A stretch of 64,000 bases of DNA from CAZDET01 sp964504335 (GTDB taxonomy: Bacteria; Bacteroidota; Bacteroidia; Chitinophagales; Saprospiraceae). The notes beneath the pieces were generated by a model. That model had not been told where the DNA came from. It did not search any database and saw nothing but the letters and a program-made list of their open reading frames with translations. The stretch is from the NCBI GenBank assembly GCA_964504335.1, contig CAZDET010000014.1, forward strand, positions 21,646-85,645, written 5' to 3'. Position 1 is the first letter of the stretch; each line of letters starts with the position of its first letter. The position numbers and the translations under genes are program-made. Shown here in pieces: positions 36,153 through 43,690 of this stretch.

Positions 36153-36166
36153 GTTTTAAAACAAAT
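36134..36166. promoter_or_regulatory. Perfect palindromic operator candidate (14-base arms)
   Basis: ATTTGTTTTAAAAC (36134-36147) and GTTTTAAAACAAAT (36153-36166) are exact inverse complements around ATCAA. Each arm also contains its own TTTTAAAA palindrome. A bound regulator would cover the -33 element of the gene starting at 36094. Confidence 0.7.
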
Positions 36167-36227
36167 TTTGGCATTAATTAATATTGATTTAGCAAACGAG
36201 TGCGATAAGATGGCTGATTAGTAGGGG

Positions 36228-37394
36228 TTAAGTAGTGGAGTCGACATAAAACAAATCGGAGGAAATTCGATCGGCTAATAGCTTTCCCGACTTGTTTAAA
36301 CAAAATGTTTGGCCTTGTTGCTGGATATGTCCGGTGTCACTGTATTGATTAACTTCCTGTAAGAAGTGCCGTTCGAAGCAGGAGCCGATTGCTCGGATAT
36401 CGGGCAGATGGCACCCCCAGGTAGTCCGCAGGCGAGTCATGACGTATTCGTTGTAGCGGTCGGCCGGGCTGAGGATTTCGGTATCGAACCAGGAAGTTAG
36501 TGAGGTAGGGCCATTCAGGGCGTTGAGATAGGCGCTATTGTTGGCCACATTCCAACGGCGGCGTTGATTGCCGTCGAAGCTGTGTGCCGACGGGCCGATG
36601 CCCAGGTAGGGCTGGCCAAACCAGTAGTTGGTGTTGTGCCGACTGTAGGTGCCCGAACGGGCGAAGTTGCTGATCTCGTAGTGCTCGTAGCCGGCCTCGG
36701 CCAGCGCTTCCATTAAATACAGGAATTGCTGCGCGGTCTGGCCGTCGTCGACATCGGGTTGTTTGCCGGTGCGAACGAAGTGATGGAGGGCTGTACGTGG
36801 CTCGACGGTCAGGGCGTAGCAGGAAAGATGAGGGACCTCAAAGGACGTGGCCAGGCGGATATTTTCGGCCCACTGGCGGTCGTCCATCGTCGGGGTACCG
36901 TAGATGAGGTCGATGGTCAGGGCCTCGAAATCGAAGCGGCGCGCCCGGTCGATGCAGTGGAGCGCTTCGCGGGCGGAATGCGCGCGGTTCATAAATTGCA
37001 GATCGGCTTCGGAAAACGATTGAATACCGATGCTCAGCCGGTTGATCGGCAATCGGCGAAAAGCAGCCAGCTGCTGGTCGGTGAGATCGTCGGGGTTGGC
37101 CTCCAGGGTAATCTCGGCACCGGGCTGCACGGTAAACAGCTCGAACAATGTGGTGAAGAGGCGTTCGAAATCCGACTCGGGCAATAGTGAAGGCGTTCCG
37201 CCTCCGAAATAAATACTGGCAATCTCGTAGCTGTTCAGTTCGTGCTGCCGCAGGTGCAATTCCCGAATCAGCGCTTCAGTCATTTCCGCCCGCCGCTGAA
37301 GCCCCGTGCTGAAGTGAAAATTGCAGTAGTGGCAGGCTTGTTTGCAAAAGGGGATGTGCAGATAAATGCCGGCAGTACCGGTTGATGGCTCCAT
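36228..37394 (-). CDS. hemW: HemW-type radical SAM protein (oxygen-independent coproporphyrinogen oxidase-like)
   Basis: ATG 37394 or the ATG two codons upstream (37400) both work; the shorter is given. The 388-residue product starts with GIYLHIPFCKQACHYCNFHFS, whose CxxxCxxC binds the radical-SAM 4Fe-4S cluster, then has YFGGGTPSLL, ITLEANPDDLT, NRLSIGIQSF and the C-terminal HemW region (SRHNTNYWFGQPYLGIGPSAHSF). The extra Cys that distinguishes HemN is not obvious, so this is HemW, a haem chaperone, rather than HemN. It stands just upstream of the palindromic promoter region. Confidence 0.9.
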   Translation of the reverse strand: MEPSTGTAGIYLHIPFCKQACHYCNFHFSTGLQRRAEMTEALIRELHLRQHELNSYEIASIYFGGGTPSLLPESDFERLFTTLFELFTVQPGAEITLEANPDDLTDQQLAAFRRLPINRLSIGIQSFSEADLQFMNRAHSAREALHCIDRARRFDFEALTIDLIYGTPTMDDRQWAENIRLATSFEVPHLSCYALTVEPRTALHHFVRTGKQPDVDDGQTAQQFLYLMEALAEAGYEHYEISNFARSGTYSRHNTNYWFGQPYLGIGPSAHSFDGNQRRRWNVANNSAYLNALNGPTSLTSWFDTEILSPADRYNEYVMTRLRTTWGCHLPDIRAIGSCFERHFLQEVNQYSDTGHIQQQGQTFCLNKSGKLLADRISSDLFYVDSTT

Positions 37395-37481
37395 GATCAT
37401 TAGCGATAATATCCGGGTACCGAAGTACCATTAAAGGAAGCAACATCCGGTACGGGGCATCAGTTGCTACCACTTGCTTTG

Positions 37482-38135
37482 TCAGGAGGCTACGTTTTCC
37501 AGCGATTCGAAGAAACCGTCGAGTTGATCGAAGCTTTTGAACCCTACCTTTTCTTCGTCGCCTCCCTGCACGGCGAAGCCGTAGGGGTGGAATAGATCCA
37601 GGGCTTCCGATGCGGAACGGGGGCGAAAGTCCATATCGATCAGAATGGGGTAGTTGGCGCACCATTCTTCCAGATGCACTGCCTGCACTGCGGCCGCTTC
37701 CAAATCGCGGTACGTCAACCCGCCTTTCGAGAAATTGAGAAGCACGGCTTCTACCAGCCCCTGGCGGCTTTGAAGGAAGTCGGTTATGGCCTCGGGGCTG
37801 GCGGAAGGGTCGACCACGTATTCTTGCAGCACGGGCGCGGCGGCTGCGATGTCGACCAGGGTCTCGGGCTGGGCGAAGGGGCCCACCTGCACGGCGTCTA
37901 GCGCGTGCGCGCGGACGGCCGCGCGTATTTCCTCGGCCGTAGAGGTGTAAAACTCGCCGGTAATGCGGGGCCCGTCGATCCATTCGCGGATGGCGGCCAG
38001 GGCGGTGGGATCGATAAAATGATCCTGACCGGGCTCGAGTTGGAAACCCATCCATTCGACGTGCCACGCCGCGAAGTAACGGGCGTCTGTCAGATGGGTT
38101 ATACTGCTGGCCTTTATCTTTGTCGGTAGTAGCAT
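37482..38135 (-). CDS. TrpF-like barrel protein lacking catalytic residues
   Basis: The 217-residue protein aligns by eye with phosphoribosylanthranilate isomerase from the N-terminal IKASSITHLTDARYFAAWHVEWMGF to the C-terminal GGDEEKVGFKSFDQLDGFFESL. The TrpF catalytic Cys (CGIT) is Ser10 and the catalytic Asp (LLDS/T) is Asn134 (VLLNFSKGG). No other tryptophan genes are near. It may be a non-enzymatic paralogue or use another substrate. It is divergently arranged with the alkyltransferase-like gene, 24 bases away. Confidence 0.7.
   Translation of the reverse strand: MLLPTKIKASSITHLTDARYFAAWHVEWMGFQLEPGQDHFIDPTALAAIREWIDGPRITGEFYTSTAEEIRAAVRAHALDAVQVGPFAQPETLVDIAAAAPVLQEYVVDPSASPEAITDFLQSRQGLVEAVLLNFSKGGLTYRDLEAAAVQAVHLEEWCANYPILIDMDFRPRSASEALDLFHPYGFAVQGGDEEKVGFKSFDQLDGFFESLENVAS
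38115..38122 (+). promoter_or_regulatory. Candidate -7 box for the alkyltransferase-like gene
   Basis: TATCTTTG fits the consensus and lies 37 bases upstream of ATG 38160, inside the first codons of the divergent TrpF-like gene. Confidence 0.35.
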
Positions 38136-38159
38136 ATTCAGTTACTTCAACAACGGAGT

Positions 38160-38489
38160 ATGAAAGAGGTTCCTCCTTATTACGAAGACGTGTACGACGT
38201 GGTGCGTTCCATCCCACCCGGGCGGGTAAGTACCTACGGCGCGATTGCCGATTTCCTGACCCTCGGCTCCGCCCGGATGGTCGGGTGGGCGCTTTTTCGG
38301 GGGGTGCTGGCACCCGATGTTCCGGCGCACCGCGTGGTAAATCGCAAGGGCGAACTCAGCGGCCGTGTCCATTTTCCAACCCCTACGGCGATGCAGGATC
38401 GATTGGAAGCAGAAGGGGTAGCCATAGAAAACGACCGCGTACGCGATTTCAAAACACGCTTCTGGTCGCCGACGGAGCTGTTGGGATAG
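38160..38489 (+). CDS. Alkyltransferase-like DNA damage recognition protein
   Basis: The 109-residue protein is related to the C-terminal half of O6-methylguanine-DNA methyltransferase: IPPGRVSTYGAIADFL, the Arg finger in SARMVGWAL (R39), and PAHRVVNRKG where the active-site Cys of PCHR is replaced by Ala56. Proteins of this type (ATL) bind O6-alkylguanine without repairing it and flag it for nucleotide excision repair. It stands alone and divergent from the TrpF-like gene; the GAGGTG repeat begins a few bases after its stop. Confidence 0.9.
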   Translation: MKEVPPYYEDVYDVVRSIPPGRVSTYGAIADFLTLGSARMVGWALFRGVLAPDVPAHRVVNRKGELSGRVHFPTPTAMQDRLEAEGVAIENDRVRDFKTRFWSPTELLG

Positions 38490-38545
38490 GTGGCGAGGTG
38501 GTGAGACCAAAGTACCAAAAGACTGAAGTACCAAAGTACCATGAC
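38490..38545. repeat. GAGGTG/AAGTACCA repeat tract
   Basis: The 13-mer GCGAGGTGGTGAG (38493-38505) is shared with 4833-4845. It is followed by AGTACCAAA, GAAGTACCA and AAGTACCA copies (38511-38542). GAAGTACCAT also occurs at 37412-37421. Confidence 0.65.
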
Positions 38546-38547
38546 AT

Positions 38548-39237
38548 ATGGCTAGATTACTACTGCTCGAGACGGCAACGGGCGTTTGTTCGGTAGGGGT
38601 AGGGGAGCACGGGCGATTGATTGGAGTGAGGACGGCTCCGGATACCTACCGCCACGGGGCGCAACTCACGTTGCTGATAGAGTCGGTGCTGGCGGAGCCA
38701 GGTTGGGAGATGGAGCAATTGGACGCGGTGGTGGTCAGTGCTGGTCCGGGATCTTACACGAGCTTGCGGGTGGGAGCAGCAACGGCCAAGGGAATTTGCT
38801 ACGCATTGAGCAAGCCGCTGATTGCCGTCGATACGCTCGAATCGCTGGCGCGCGCAGCAGAGCGGGCGACCGACGGAGCGAATGATTTGTACATTCCGAT
38901 GATCGACGCCCGACGAATGGAAGTTTACCTGGCTCTCTTTGCCCGAGGGGGAAAGCGCCTGGTGCCGGATCGCGCAGAAATAATAAATGGTACAAATTTT
39001 GATGGGTGGAAGGCACCCGATCGATCACTCATTCTGTGTGGCGACGGAGCGGCAAAATGCGAGTCTGTGTTGAACGGCCCTCCATTTCGGTATCGGACGG
39101 AAATTGTTTGTTCGGCTGCGAATTTACTCCCGATGGCGACGGAAAAATGGAAGTTCGGCCAATTCGAAAACTTGATTTCTTTCGAACCCAATTACCTTAA
39201 ACCTCCGAATGTTACAAAACCCAAATCCCGTCTATAA
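38548..39237 (+). CDS. tsaB: tRNA threonylcarbamoyladenosine biosynthesis protein TsaB
   Basis: The 229-residue protein starts LLLLETATGVCSVGVGEHGRL and contains VVSAGPGSYTSLRVGAATAKGICYA, the hallmark of TsaB, then FIPMIDARRMEVYLALF-type sequence (here LYIPMIDARRMEVYLALF). It is an inactive TsaD paralogue that scaffolds the t6A complex for tRNAs decoding ANN codons. The C-terminal half is shorter than in gamma-proteobacteria, usual for Bacteroidota. It follows the repeat tract. Confidence 0.92.
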   Translation: MARLLLLETATGVCSVGVGEHGRLIGVRTAPDTYRHGAQLTLLIESVLAEPGWEMEQLDAVVVSAGPGSYTSLRVGAATAKGICYALSKPLIAVDTLESLARAAERATDGANDLYIPMIDARRMEVYLALFARGGKRLVPDRAEIINGTNFDGWKAPDRSLILCGDGAAKCESVLNGPPFRYRTEIVCSAANLLPMATEKWKFGQFENLISFEPNYLKPPNVTKPKSRL

Positions 39238-39284
39238 ATGATTAAAACAAGTTAATTGAAGTATATTTACCGCTAAAAATTATT

Positions 39285-39292
39285 TATTTTTG
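39285..39292 (+). promoter_or_regulatory. Candidate -7 box for the first ArsR-like gene
   Basis: TATTTTTG fits TAnnTTTG 105 bases upstream of ATG 39398. A TTG at 39256-39258 is 26 bases upstream, slightly beyond the usual spacing. Confidence 0.4.
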
Positions 39293-39397
39293 CTTATCTA
39301 TCAGTCGTTTTATCTAAAACGCGGGCCTAGCCTTATCTACTTCTCACGATTTCAACACAGTGCTTACAATCCGAATTCAACTGAGAACTGACTAACT

Positions 39398-39736
39398 ATG
39401 GGAAAGACAAAAAATGAACGAGTAACCCTCAAGCAAGGGGATGATGATATCCTGCTCGACTACTCCGAGTTGCGCAAGGCTGTGTTAGTGCTTCGGGCGA
39501 TCAATCACAAACTGCGCCAGCGCATTGTCAATCTATTGGAGGAAAATGAGAGTATGACCGTGACGGATATTTACGTACAGTTGCGGTTGGAGCAATCCGT
39601 GGCTTCCCAGCACCTCGCTATCCTCAGACGGGCGGGCATCGTGGTTCCGCGGCGCGATGGCAAGTACATTTACTATTCGCTTGATAAGGATCGACTCGCT
39701 CAAATTGCTCAGTTGATTGAAGATTTAGCTCCCTAA
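39398..39736 (+). CDS. ArsR-like winged-helix regulator, copy 1
   Basis: The 112-residue protein reads LRKAVLVLRAINHKLRQRIVNLLEE (helices 1-3), DIYVQLRLEQSVASQHLAILRRAGIV (recognition helix) and RRDGKYIYYSLDKD (wing), so it is an ArsR-type regulator. None of the metal-sensing Cys/His clusters is present; there is no Cys at all. The signal it senses is unknown. It is followed by a close paralogue at 40097, in which KVTLKQ, LEQS, SQHL and RDGK are shared. Confidence 0.85.
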   Translation: MGKTKNERVTLKQGDDDILLDYSELRKAVLVLRAINHKLRQRIVNLLEENESMTVTDIYVQLRLEQSVASQHLAILRRAGIVVPRRDGKYIYYSLDKDRLAQIAQLIEDLAP

Positions 39737-40096
39737 ACAACGACGCTAGTCGATTGTACCATCAATGCGCTCCTCGCCGTTCTCTGGCGAGTTCCTACCG
39801 CTTGTTGGTTATTTTTGTACAAAATCGTAGTGTTTTTTTTGGAGACTTCCAAATAAAATGCATATTTGCGTACGTCATATCACTTCTACCACTACAACTA
39901 TAGATTCCCCCTCTTAGCCGATCATTTCACATCCAATAAGTTATCCCTTGGCCCACGCAGGCGATTCCGGGTCCACCCAACAGTAGTGCTTATAAACAAG
40001 CGCTGTACCCCTCGTTTCCGACAGCTCAATGGCTGAGTTCGGAAGCCATTCCTGAGCCCTCACCGGTGACGCGGATTCATTTTTTAACAAACTACT
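39737..40096. promoter_or_regulatory. 360-base intergenic region between two ArsR-like genes
   Basis: It holds a hairpin CTCGCC/GGCGAG (39773-39792), a -7 box candidate TATTTTTG (39811-39818), and an AT-rich stretch around 39830-39870. The minus-strand frame overlapping 39941-40276 is judged a shadow. Confidence 0.4.
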
Positions 40097-40408
40097 ATGA
40101 GAAAAGCTAAGGTGACGCTTAAGCAGGACAACATCGACATTGGTGCAGAGGTATTGCGTGCATTGGCGCATCCGCTGCGCTTGCGGATCATCGCCTTTAT
40201 CGACGAGCACGGCACGATCAACGTCAATCAGATTTACAACACGCTGAATCTTGAACAATCGATCACCAGTCAACATCTGCGCATATTGCGAATGGCCGGG
40301 TTAGTGGACACGGAGCGCGACGGAAAGTTCATCCATTACAGCCTCAATTATTCAAGATTCCAACAGACGCGGGAAGCAATCGATCGCTTCTTTGAAGAGG
40401 ATGCTTAA
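40097..40408 (+). CDS. ArsR-like winged-helix regulator, copy 2
   Basis: The 103-residue paralogue of the previous gene reads VLRALAHPLRLRIIAFIDE, QIYNTLNLEQSITSQHLRILRMAGLV and RDGKFIHYSLNYSRFQ. It again lacks metal-binding cysteines. Two similar regulators in tandem could form heterodimers or have split targets. It is convergent with lspA, whose stop is nine bases downstream. Confidence 0.85.
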   Translation: MRKAKVTLKQDNIDIGAEVLRALAHPLRLRIIAFIDEHGTINVNQIYNTLNLEQSITSQHLRILRMAGLVDTERDGKFIHYSLNYSRFQQTREAIDRFFEEDA

Positions 40409-40417
40409 AATTGGAAG

Positions 40418-41140
40418 TTAATCTTCTGTGGTGTCCGTTTCGGCTCCGTCCGATTTGGGAGGTAAACCTTGTGCTTGTGAGGGTTCATCAGTGGGGCCAT
40501 TGGAAGGTGGCTGCGCGTTGGGTTTCGCTTTGGCATCCATGAAGAAGGAGCGTTGAAAGAGCAGCAAATGCACCACTCCTGTCGAAATGGCTACATCGGC
40601 CAAATTGAAAACGGGTTTGAAAAACAAATAGGGCCTGCCACCGAGAAATGGGAACCAATCGGGGTAAAAACCCGCGGCCACCGGGAAGTGAAACATATCG
40701 ACTACCTTCCCGTGAAACAGGGGAGCATACCCTCCTTCCGATGGAAAAAGCTCGGCGGTAAAAAATTGAGAAGATTCGGAAAAAATCAATCCGTAGAAGG
40801 TGCTGTCGAATATATTCCCCACAGCTCCGGCCAAAATGAGGGAAAAGCTCAGGAGCAGGCCGTAGCGCACTTCTTCCCGAATGAGCAAATGAATGTAATA
40901 CAGCAGAAATCCGACGGCGATGATGCGAAACAGACTCAACAAAAGCTTTCCGTAGGGTAAATCGAATTCCAGGCCGAAGGCCATTCCCGGGTTTTCTACG
41001 AAATGCAGTAACGCCCAATCCAGGCCGAAAATCGAAATCTTGTCGTAATAATGCATGTGGGTTTTCACCCAGATTTTCAAGCTCTGATCGAGCAGCAGGA
41101 TAATTGTTACGACGATTAAGACGTAGGCGCTTCGCTTCAT
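40418..41140 (-). CDS. lspA: Lipoprotein signal peptidase (SPase II)
   Basis: ATG 41140 has AGGAG seven bases upstream and is preferred to the TTG at 41146. The 240-residue protein has four membrane helices and the aspartyl protease motifs GAVGNIFDSTFYG and FNLADVAISTGV, with the catalytic Asp pair. The long loop before the second motif and the roughly 45-residue hydrophilic Pro/Asp-rich tail are longer than in E. coli LspA. It cleaves prolipoprotein signal peptides at the inner membrane, serving the lipoproteins such as GldD in this window. Confidence 0.93.
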   Translation of the reverse strand: MKRSAYVLIVVTIILLLDQSLKIWVKTHMHYYDKISIFGLDWALLHFVENPGMAFGLEFDLPYGKLLLSLFRIIAVGFLLYYIHLLIREEVRYGLLLSFSLILAGAVGNIFDSTFYGLIFSESSQFFTAELFPSEGGYAPLFHGKVVDMFHFPVAAGFYPDWFPFLGGRPYLFFKPVFNLADVAISTGVVHLLLFQRSFFMDAKAKPNAQPPSNGPTDEPSQAQGLPPKSDGAETDTTED

Positions 41141-41237
41141 GTACAAACTCCTAATTCAGGCCGGTTTATGGCTCGTGCTTTTGCCGGAATATAACGACTC
41201 AAAGCGCCCATGGTTGTATACATGGCACATAATAGAA

Positions 41238-41269
41238 GAGCAGCTATCCTGGATAAAGGGTAGCTGCTC
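41238..41269 (-). terminator. Hairpin downstream of the second DksA-like gene
   Basis: GAGCAGCTATCC (41238-41249) pairs with GGGTAGCTGCTC (41258-41269), with one G-T pair. Minus-strand transcripts of the DksA-like gene run into it 28 bases after the stop; a moderate T-rich stretch follows. Confidence 0.55.
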
Positions 41270-41297
41270 CATTAATTTTGGCGGTTAGCGATGCGGT

Positions 41298-41675
41298 CTA
41301 ACGCCTGCGTCCCTGCTTCGCCTGGATGCAGAGGGTGGCGTGCGGAACGGCGCGAAGACGCTCCTTGGAGATAAGCTGGCCGGTTTGCCGGCAAATGCCG
41401 TACACCTTGTTCTGAATGCGAATCAGCGCATTCTCGAGGTGCTGAATCAGCTTTTGCTGGCGGGCGGCCATGGTGATGAGCTCTTCGCTTTCCATAGTGC
41501 CGGTACCATCGTCGAGGCCGCGAATTTTCGCGTCCGGGTTTTCAGCCGTTTCGCGCATTTGCGTCTGGTAGTAGTCTAGCTGGTTGCGGGCCCGCGTTAG
41601 TTTTTTCTCAATCAAGACTCTAAACTCCCCCAACTCTTGGTCGCTGTACCGAGTCTTCTGTGTGTCTGCTTGCAT
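41298..41675 (-). CDS. DksA/TraR-family protein, second copy
   Basis: The 125-residue protein has the coiled coil (about 10-92) and finger region YGICRQTGQLI...LRAVPHATLCIQAK. Of the canonical CX2CX17CX2C ligands, C95 and C116 remain while positions 98 and 119 are Thr and Ala. This is the form I expect in Bacteroidota. It probably acts on RNA polymerase like DksA. It has no acidic tail, unlike the copy at 604. Its leader holds a GC-rich hairpin (41716-41739). Confidence 0.85.
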   Translation of the reverse strand: MQADTQKTRYSDQELGEFRVLIEKKLTRARNQLDYYQTQMRETAENPDAKIRGLDDGTGTMESEELITMAARQQKLIQHLENALIRIQNKVYGICRQTGQLISKERLRAVPHATLCIQAKQGRRR

Positions 41676-41715
41676 ATGTCGATATTTTACCGAAATCGGT
41701 CCACGAGTCCGGAAT

Positions 41716-41739
41716 TCCGGCCGGCCGAAGGCCGCCGGA
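41716..41739. repeat. GC-rich hairpin upstream of the DksA-like gene
   Basis: TCCGG-C-CGGCC-GAA-GGCCG-CCGGA forms a near-perfect stem with a three-base loop, 40 bases upstream of the minus-strand start. Confidence 0.5.
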
Positions 41740-41844
41740 TATAAGAAGTAGATGATATGTGTTATAAAACCGTTAAGAAAAGCCGTGCTCTTTTGGAAGG
41801 CAGGCAGTGTTCAACTCAGAAGAGAAAGCCCAACTGGCTTCTAT

Positions 41845-41872
41845 TTGCCAACAAAGATAAGGTATATTTTTG
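41845..41872 (+). promoter_or_regulatory. Promoter TTG-N17-TATTTTTG
   Basis: TTG at 41845-41847 and TATTTTTG at 41865-41872 fit the Bacteroidota consensus at the short end of the spacing range. The gene it serves starts at 42102, so the leader would be about 220 bases, unusually long. Confidence 0.55.
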
Positions 41873-42101
41873 TTTGTGCCAAAGCATTGTCGTTTTAGTG
41901 TGGAAAAGTATACACTTCGAATCGGCTACTAACTGTTGGGGGTGCGTGGATGGATTATGTGCAACCAAACCGGCGGCACGTTGCATATCCCAGTGGTAGT
42001 TGTGGGCTTTCCTGCCGTCGCACAAGCGGCTCTTTAGGGAAATAATAAACTACCCTCCCAAAAGAGTGTTGCCTATCCAAAGTAATGATAACCTTGACGG
42101 A

Positions 42102-43208
42102 ATGAGCAATTCGCAGTTTTATCCGCTCCGGATAAAAGAACTTCGGGAAGAAACCGCTGACGCCCGCACCATCGTGCTGGAGATACCGACCGAGCTAACC
42201 GACCAATTCGCCTACAACCAGGGGCAATACCTTACACTTCGCTTTCAACTCAATGGGCAGGAGGTCCGCCGGGCCTATTCGATGTGTTCCAGCCCGTTGG
42301 AGAGCGACCTGGCCGTCACGGTGAAACGCGTCGAGGGAGGGCTGGTTTCCAACCATCTGCACGACCGGATACAGCAGGGGGATACCATCGAAGTAATGCC
42401 TCCCCAGGGCCGCTTCTTTACCACGCTTGATGCCGAACAGCGCAAGGATTACTACCTCTTCGGTGCCGGTAGTGGCATTACGCCTTTAATGTCTATACTC
42501 AAGACGATCCTGGAAGCAGAACCCATGAGTTCGGTGTTTTTGTTGTACGGCAATCGCTCGGAGTCGTCGATTATATACAAGGACGAACTGGCGGCCCTGC
42601 AGGAGCGCTACGAAGGGCAACTGACCGTGCAGCATATCCTGAGCCGCCCCGTGCGGGAACGAACGAAGGGCCTGAGCGGGCTTTTCCGTCGGGGTACGAC
42701 CAACTGGGACGGCCTGATCGGTCGGATCGATGCCGCCGAGGTCGATCGCTTTCTGGCCAATCATCCGCCCCGAAGCCAGCAGCAGGAGTATTTCATTTGC
42801 GGCCCGGGTTCGATGATCGATACCGTGCAGGCGAGCCTGCAGGATCGAGGAATCGAGGCATCCCACGTGCACACTGAGCGCTTCCTCTCGGCGGATGCGG
42901 GCTCGGCGAAAAAAGTCGATGCAGTTGCCGGAGGTGGAGAAATTGTGGTGAAGCTCAACGGTCAGCAGATCGAGCTACAACTGAAAGAGGGCCAAACCAT
43001 TCTCGACGCCCTCATGGCCAATAAATACGATCCTCCCTACTCCTGCCTGGCCGGAGCCTGTTCTACCTGCCTGGCAAAAATCGAGAAGGGCGGAGTGCGT
43101 ATGGATGCCTGTTATGCGCTCGACGAAGAAGAAGTGGCAGCGGGGTACATTCTGACCTGTCAGTCGCATCCGACCACCGATCGGGTAGAACTCACCTTCG
43201 ACGTATGA
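42102..43208 (+). CDS. Ferredoxin-NADP reductase/2Fe-2S oxidoreductase (PaaE-like)
   Basis: ATG 42102 (MSNSQFYPLRIKELREET) is chosen over the frame from 42000, whose extra 34 residues do not fit the family. The 368-residue protein has an FAD domain (RRAYSMCSSP), an NAD(P) domain (FGAGSGITPLMSIL, FICGPGSMIDTV) and a C-terminal plant-type ferredoxin with CLAGACSTCLAK plus a later Cys. This is the layout of PaaE/Hmp-like reductases that feed electrons to oxygenases. The partner oxygenase is not visible. The next gene overlaps by four bases (ATGA). Confidence 0.88.
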   Translation: MSNSQFYPLRIKELREETADARTIVLEIPTELTDQFAYNQGQYLTLRFQLNGQEVRRAYSMCSSPLESDLAVTVKRVEGGLVSNHLHDRIQQGDTIEVMPPQGRFFTTLDAEQRKDYYLFGAGSGITPLMSILKTILEAEPMSSVFLLYGNRSESSIIYKDELAALQERYEGQLTVQHILSRPVRERTKGLSGLFRRGTTNWDGLIGRIDAAEVDRFLANHPPRSQQQEYFICGPGSMIDTVQASLQDRGIEASHVHTERFLSADAGSAKKVDAVAGGGEIVVKLNGQQIELQLKEGQTILDALMANKYDPPYSCLAGACSTCLAKIEKGGVRMDACYALDEEEVAAGYILTCQSHPTTDRVELTFDV

Positions 43209-43690
43209 TGAGGATACGAGAAACCGAAATCGAAGCTGTTCTCGAGCAACTGGAGGCGCATCCGCAACAATTGGAGGTGCACCTCACCGAACTGCGCACC
43301 GTGCAGCCGGCCCTGGCCGAATACCTCTTTGCCGAGCATATGGAAGCTTTTACCCACGGAGAGCAGGCCTACTTCCTGTTTCTGGCGGTAGTCATCTGGA
43401 AGGCTTTTACCCATCATCATCCCGATGCTCCTGTGTTGGATGCTGATGCGATTGCGCAGGCGGAAGAACGCAACTGGGAGTTGCTCCAGCAAATCGAGGA
43501 GCGCTCCTTCCGCAAGCGGCTGGACACCTTTTTCCAGCAATCAGACGAAGAGGATCTGCTCGGCTTTCTCGAAGACGCCCTGGCCGAAGAGGAGGAAGAA
43601 ATCCCCATCACCAAGGAGGGCCGCGAGCCGATGTTCGTCTCGCTTAAGACCATTGCCGACGCGTTGCTGGCCAACCAACAAACGAACTAG
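43205..43690 (+). CDS. Conserved acidic helical protein of unknown function
   Basis: The 161-residue protein is almost all alpha-helical, with LTELRTVQPALAEYLFAEHMEAF and a Glu-rich segment (LEDALAEEEEEIPITKEG). I do not recognise a domain. Translational coupling to the reductase (ATGA overlap) suggests a linked role. Its end overlaps the convergent lipoprotein gene by four bases. Confidence 0.75.
   Translation: MMRIRETEIEAVLEQLEAHPQQLEVHLTELRTVQPALAEYLFAEHMEAFTHGEQAYFLFLAVVIWKAFTHHHPDAPVLDADAIAQAEERNWELLQQIEERSFRKRLDTFFQQSDEEDLLGFLEDALAEEEEEIPITKEGREPMFVSLKTIADALLANQQTN

Noticed and set aside
36121..36180. AT-rich tract as a replication origin or phage attachment site
   Set aside because: No DnaA-box cluster, dnaA/dnaN gene or integrase is near; the palindrome with promoter elements explains it better.
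37276..38313. 345-residue minus-strand frame over hemW end, the TrpF-like gene and the ATL gene
   Set aside because: It is Pro/Arg-rich low-complexity sequence and overlaps three well-supported genes in other frames.
41757..41999. 80-residue frame in the leader of the PaaE-like gene
   Set aside because: Cys/Trp-rich, no domain and overlapped by the promoter; more likely untranslated leader.
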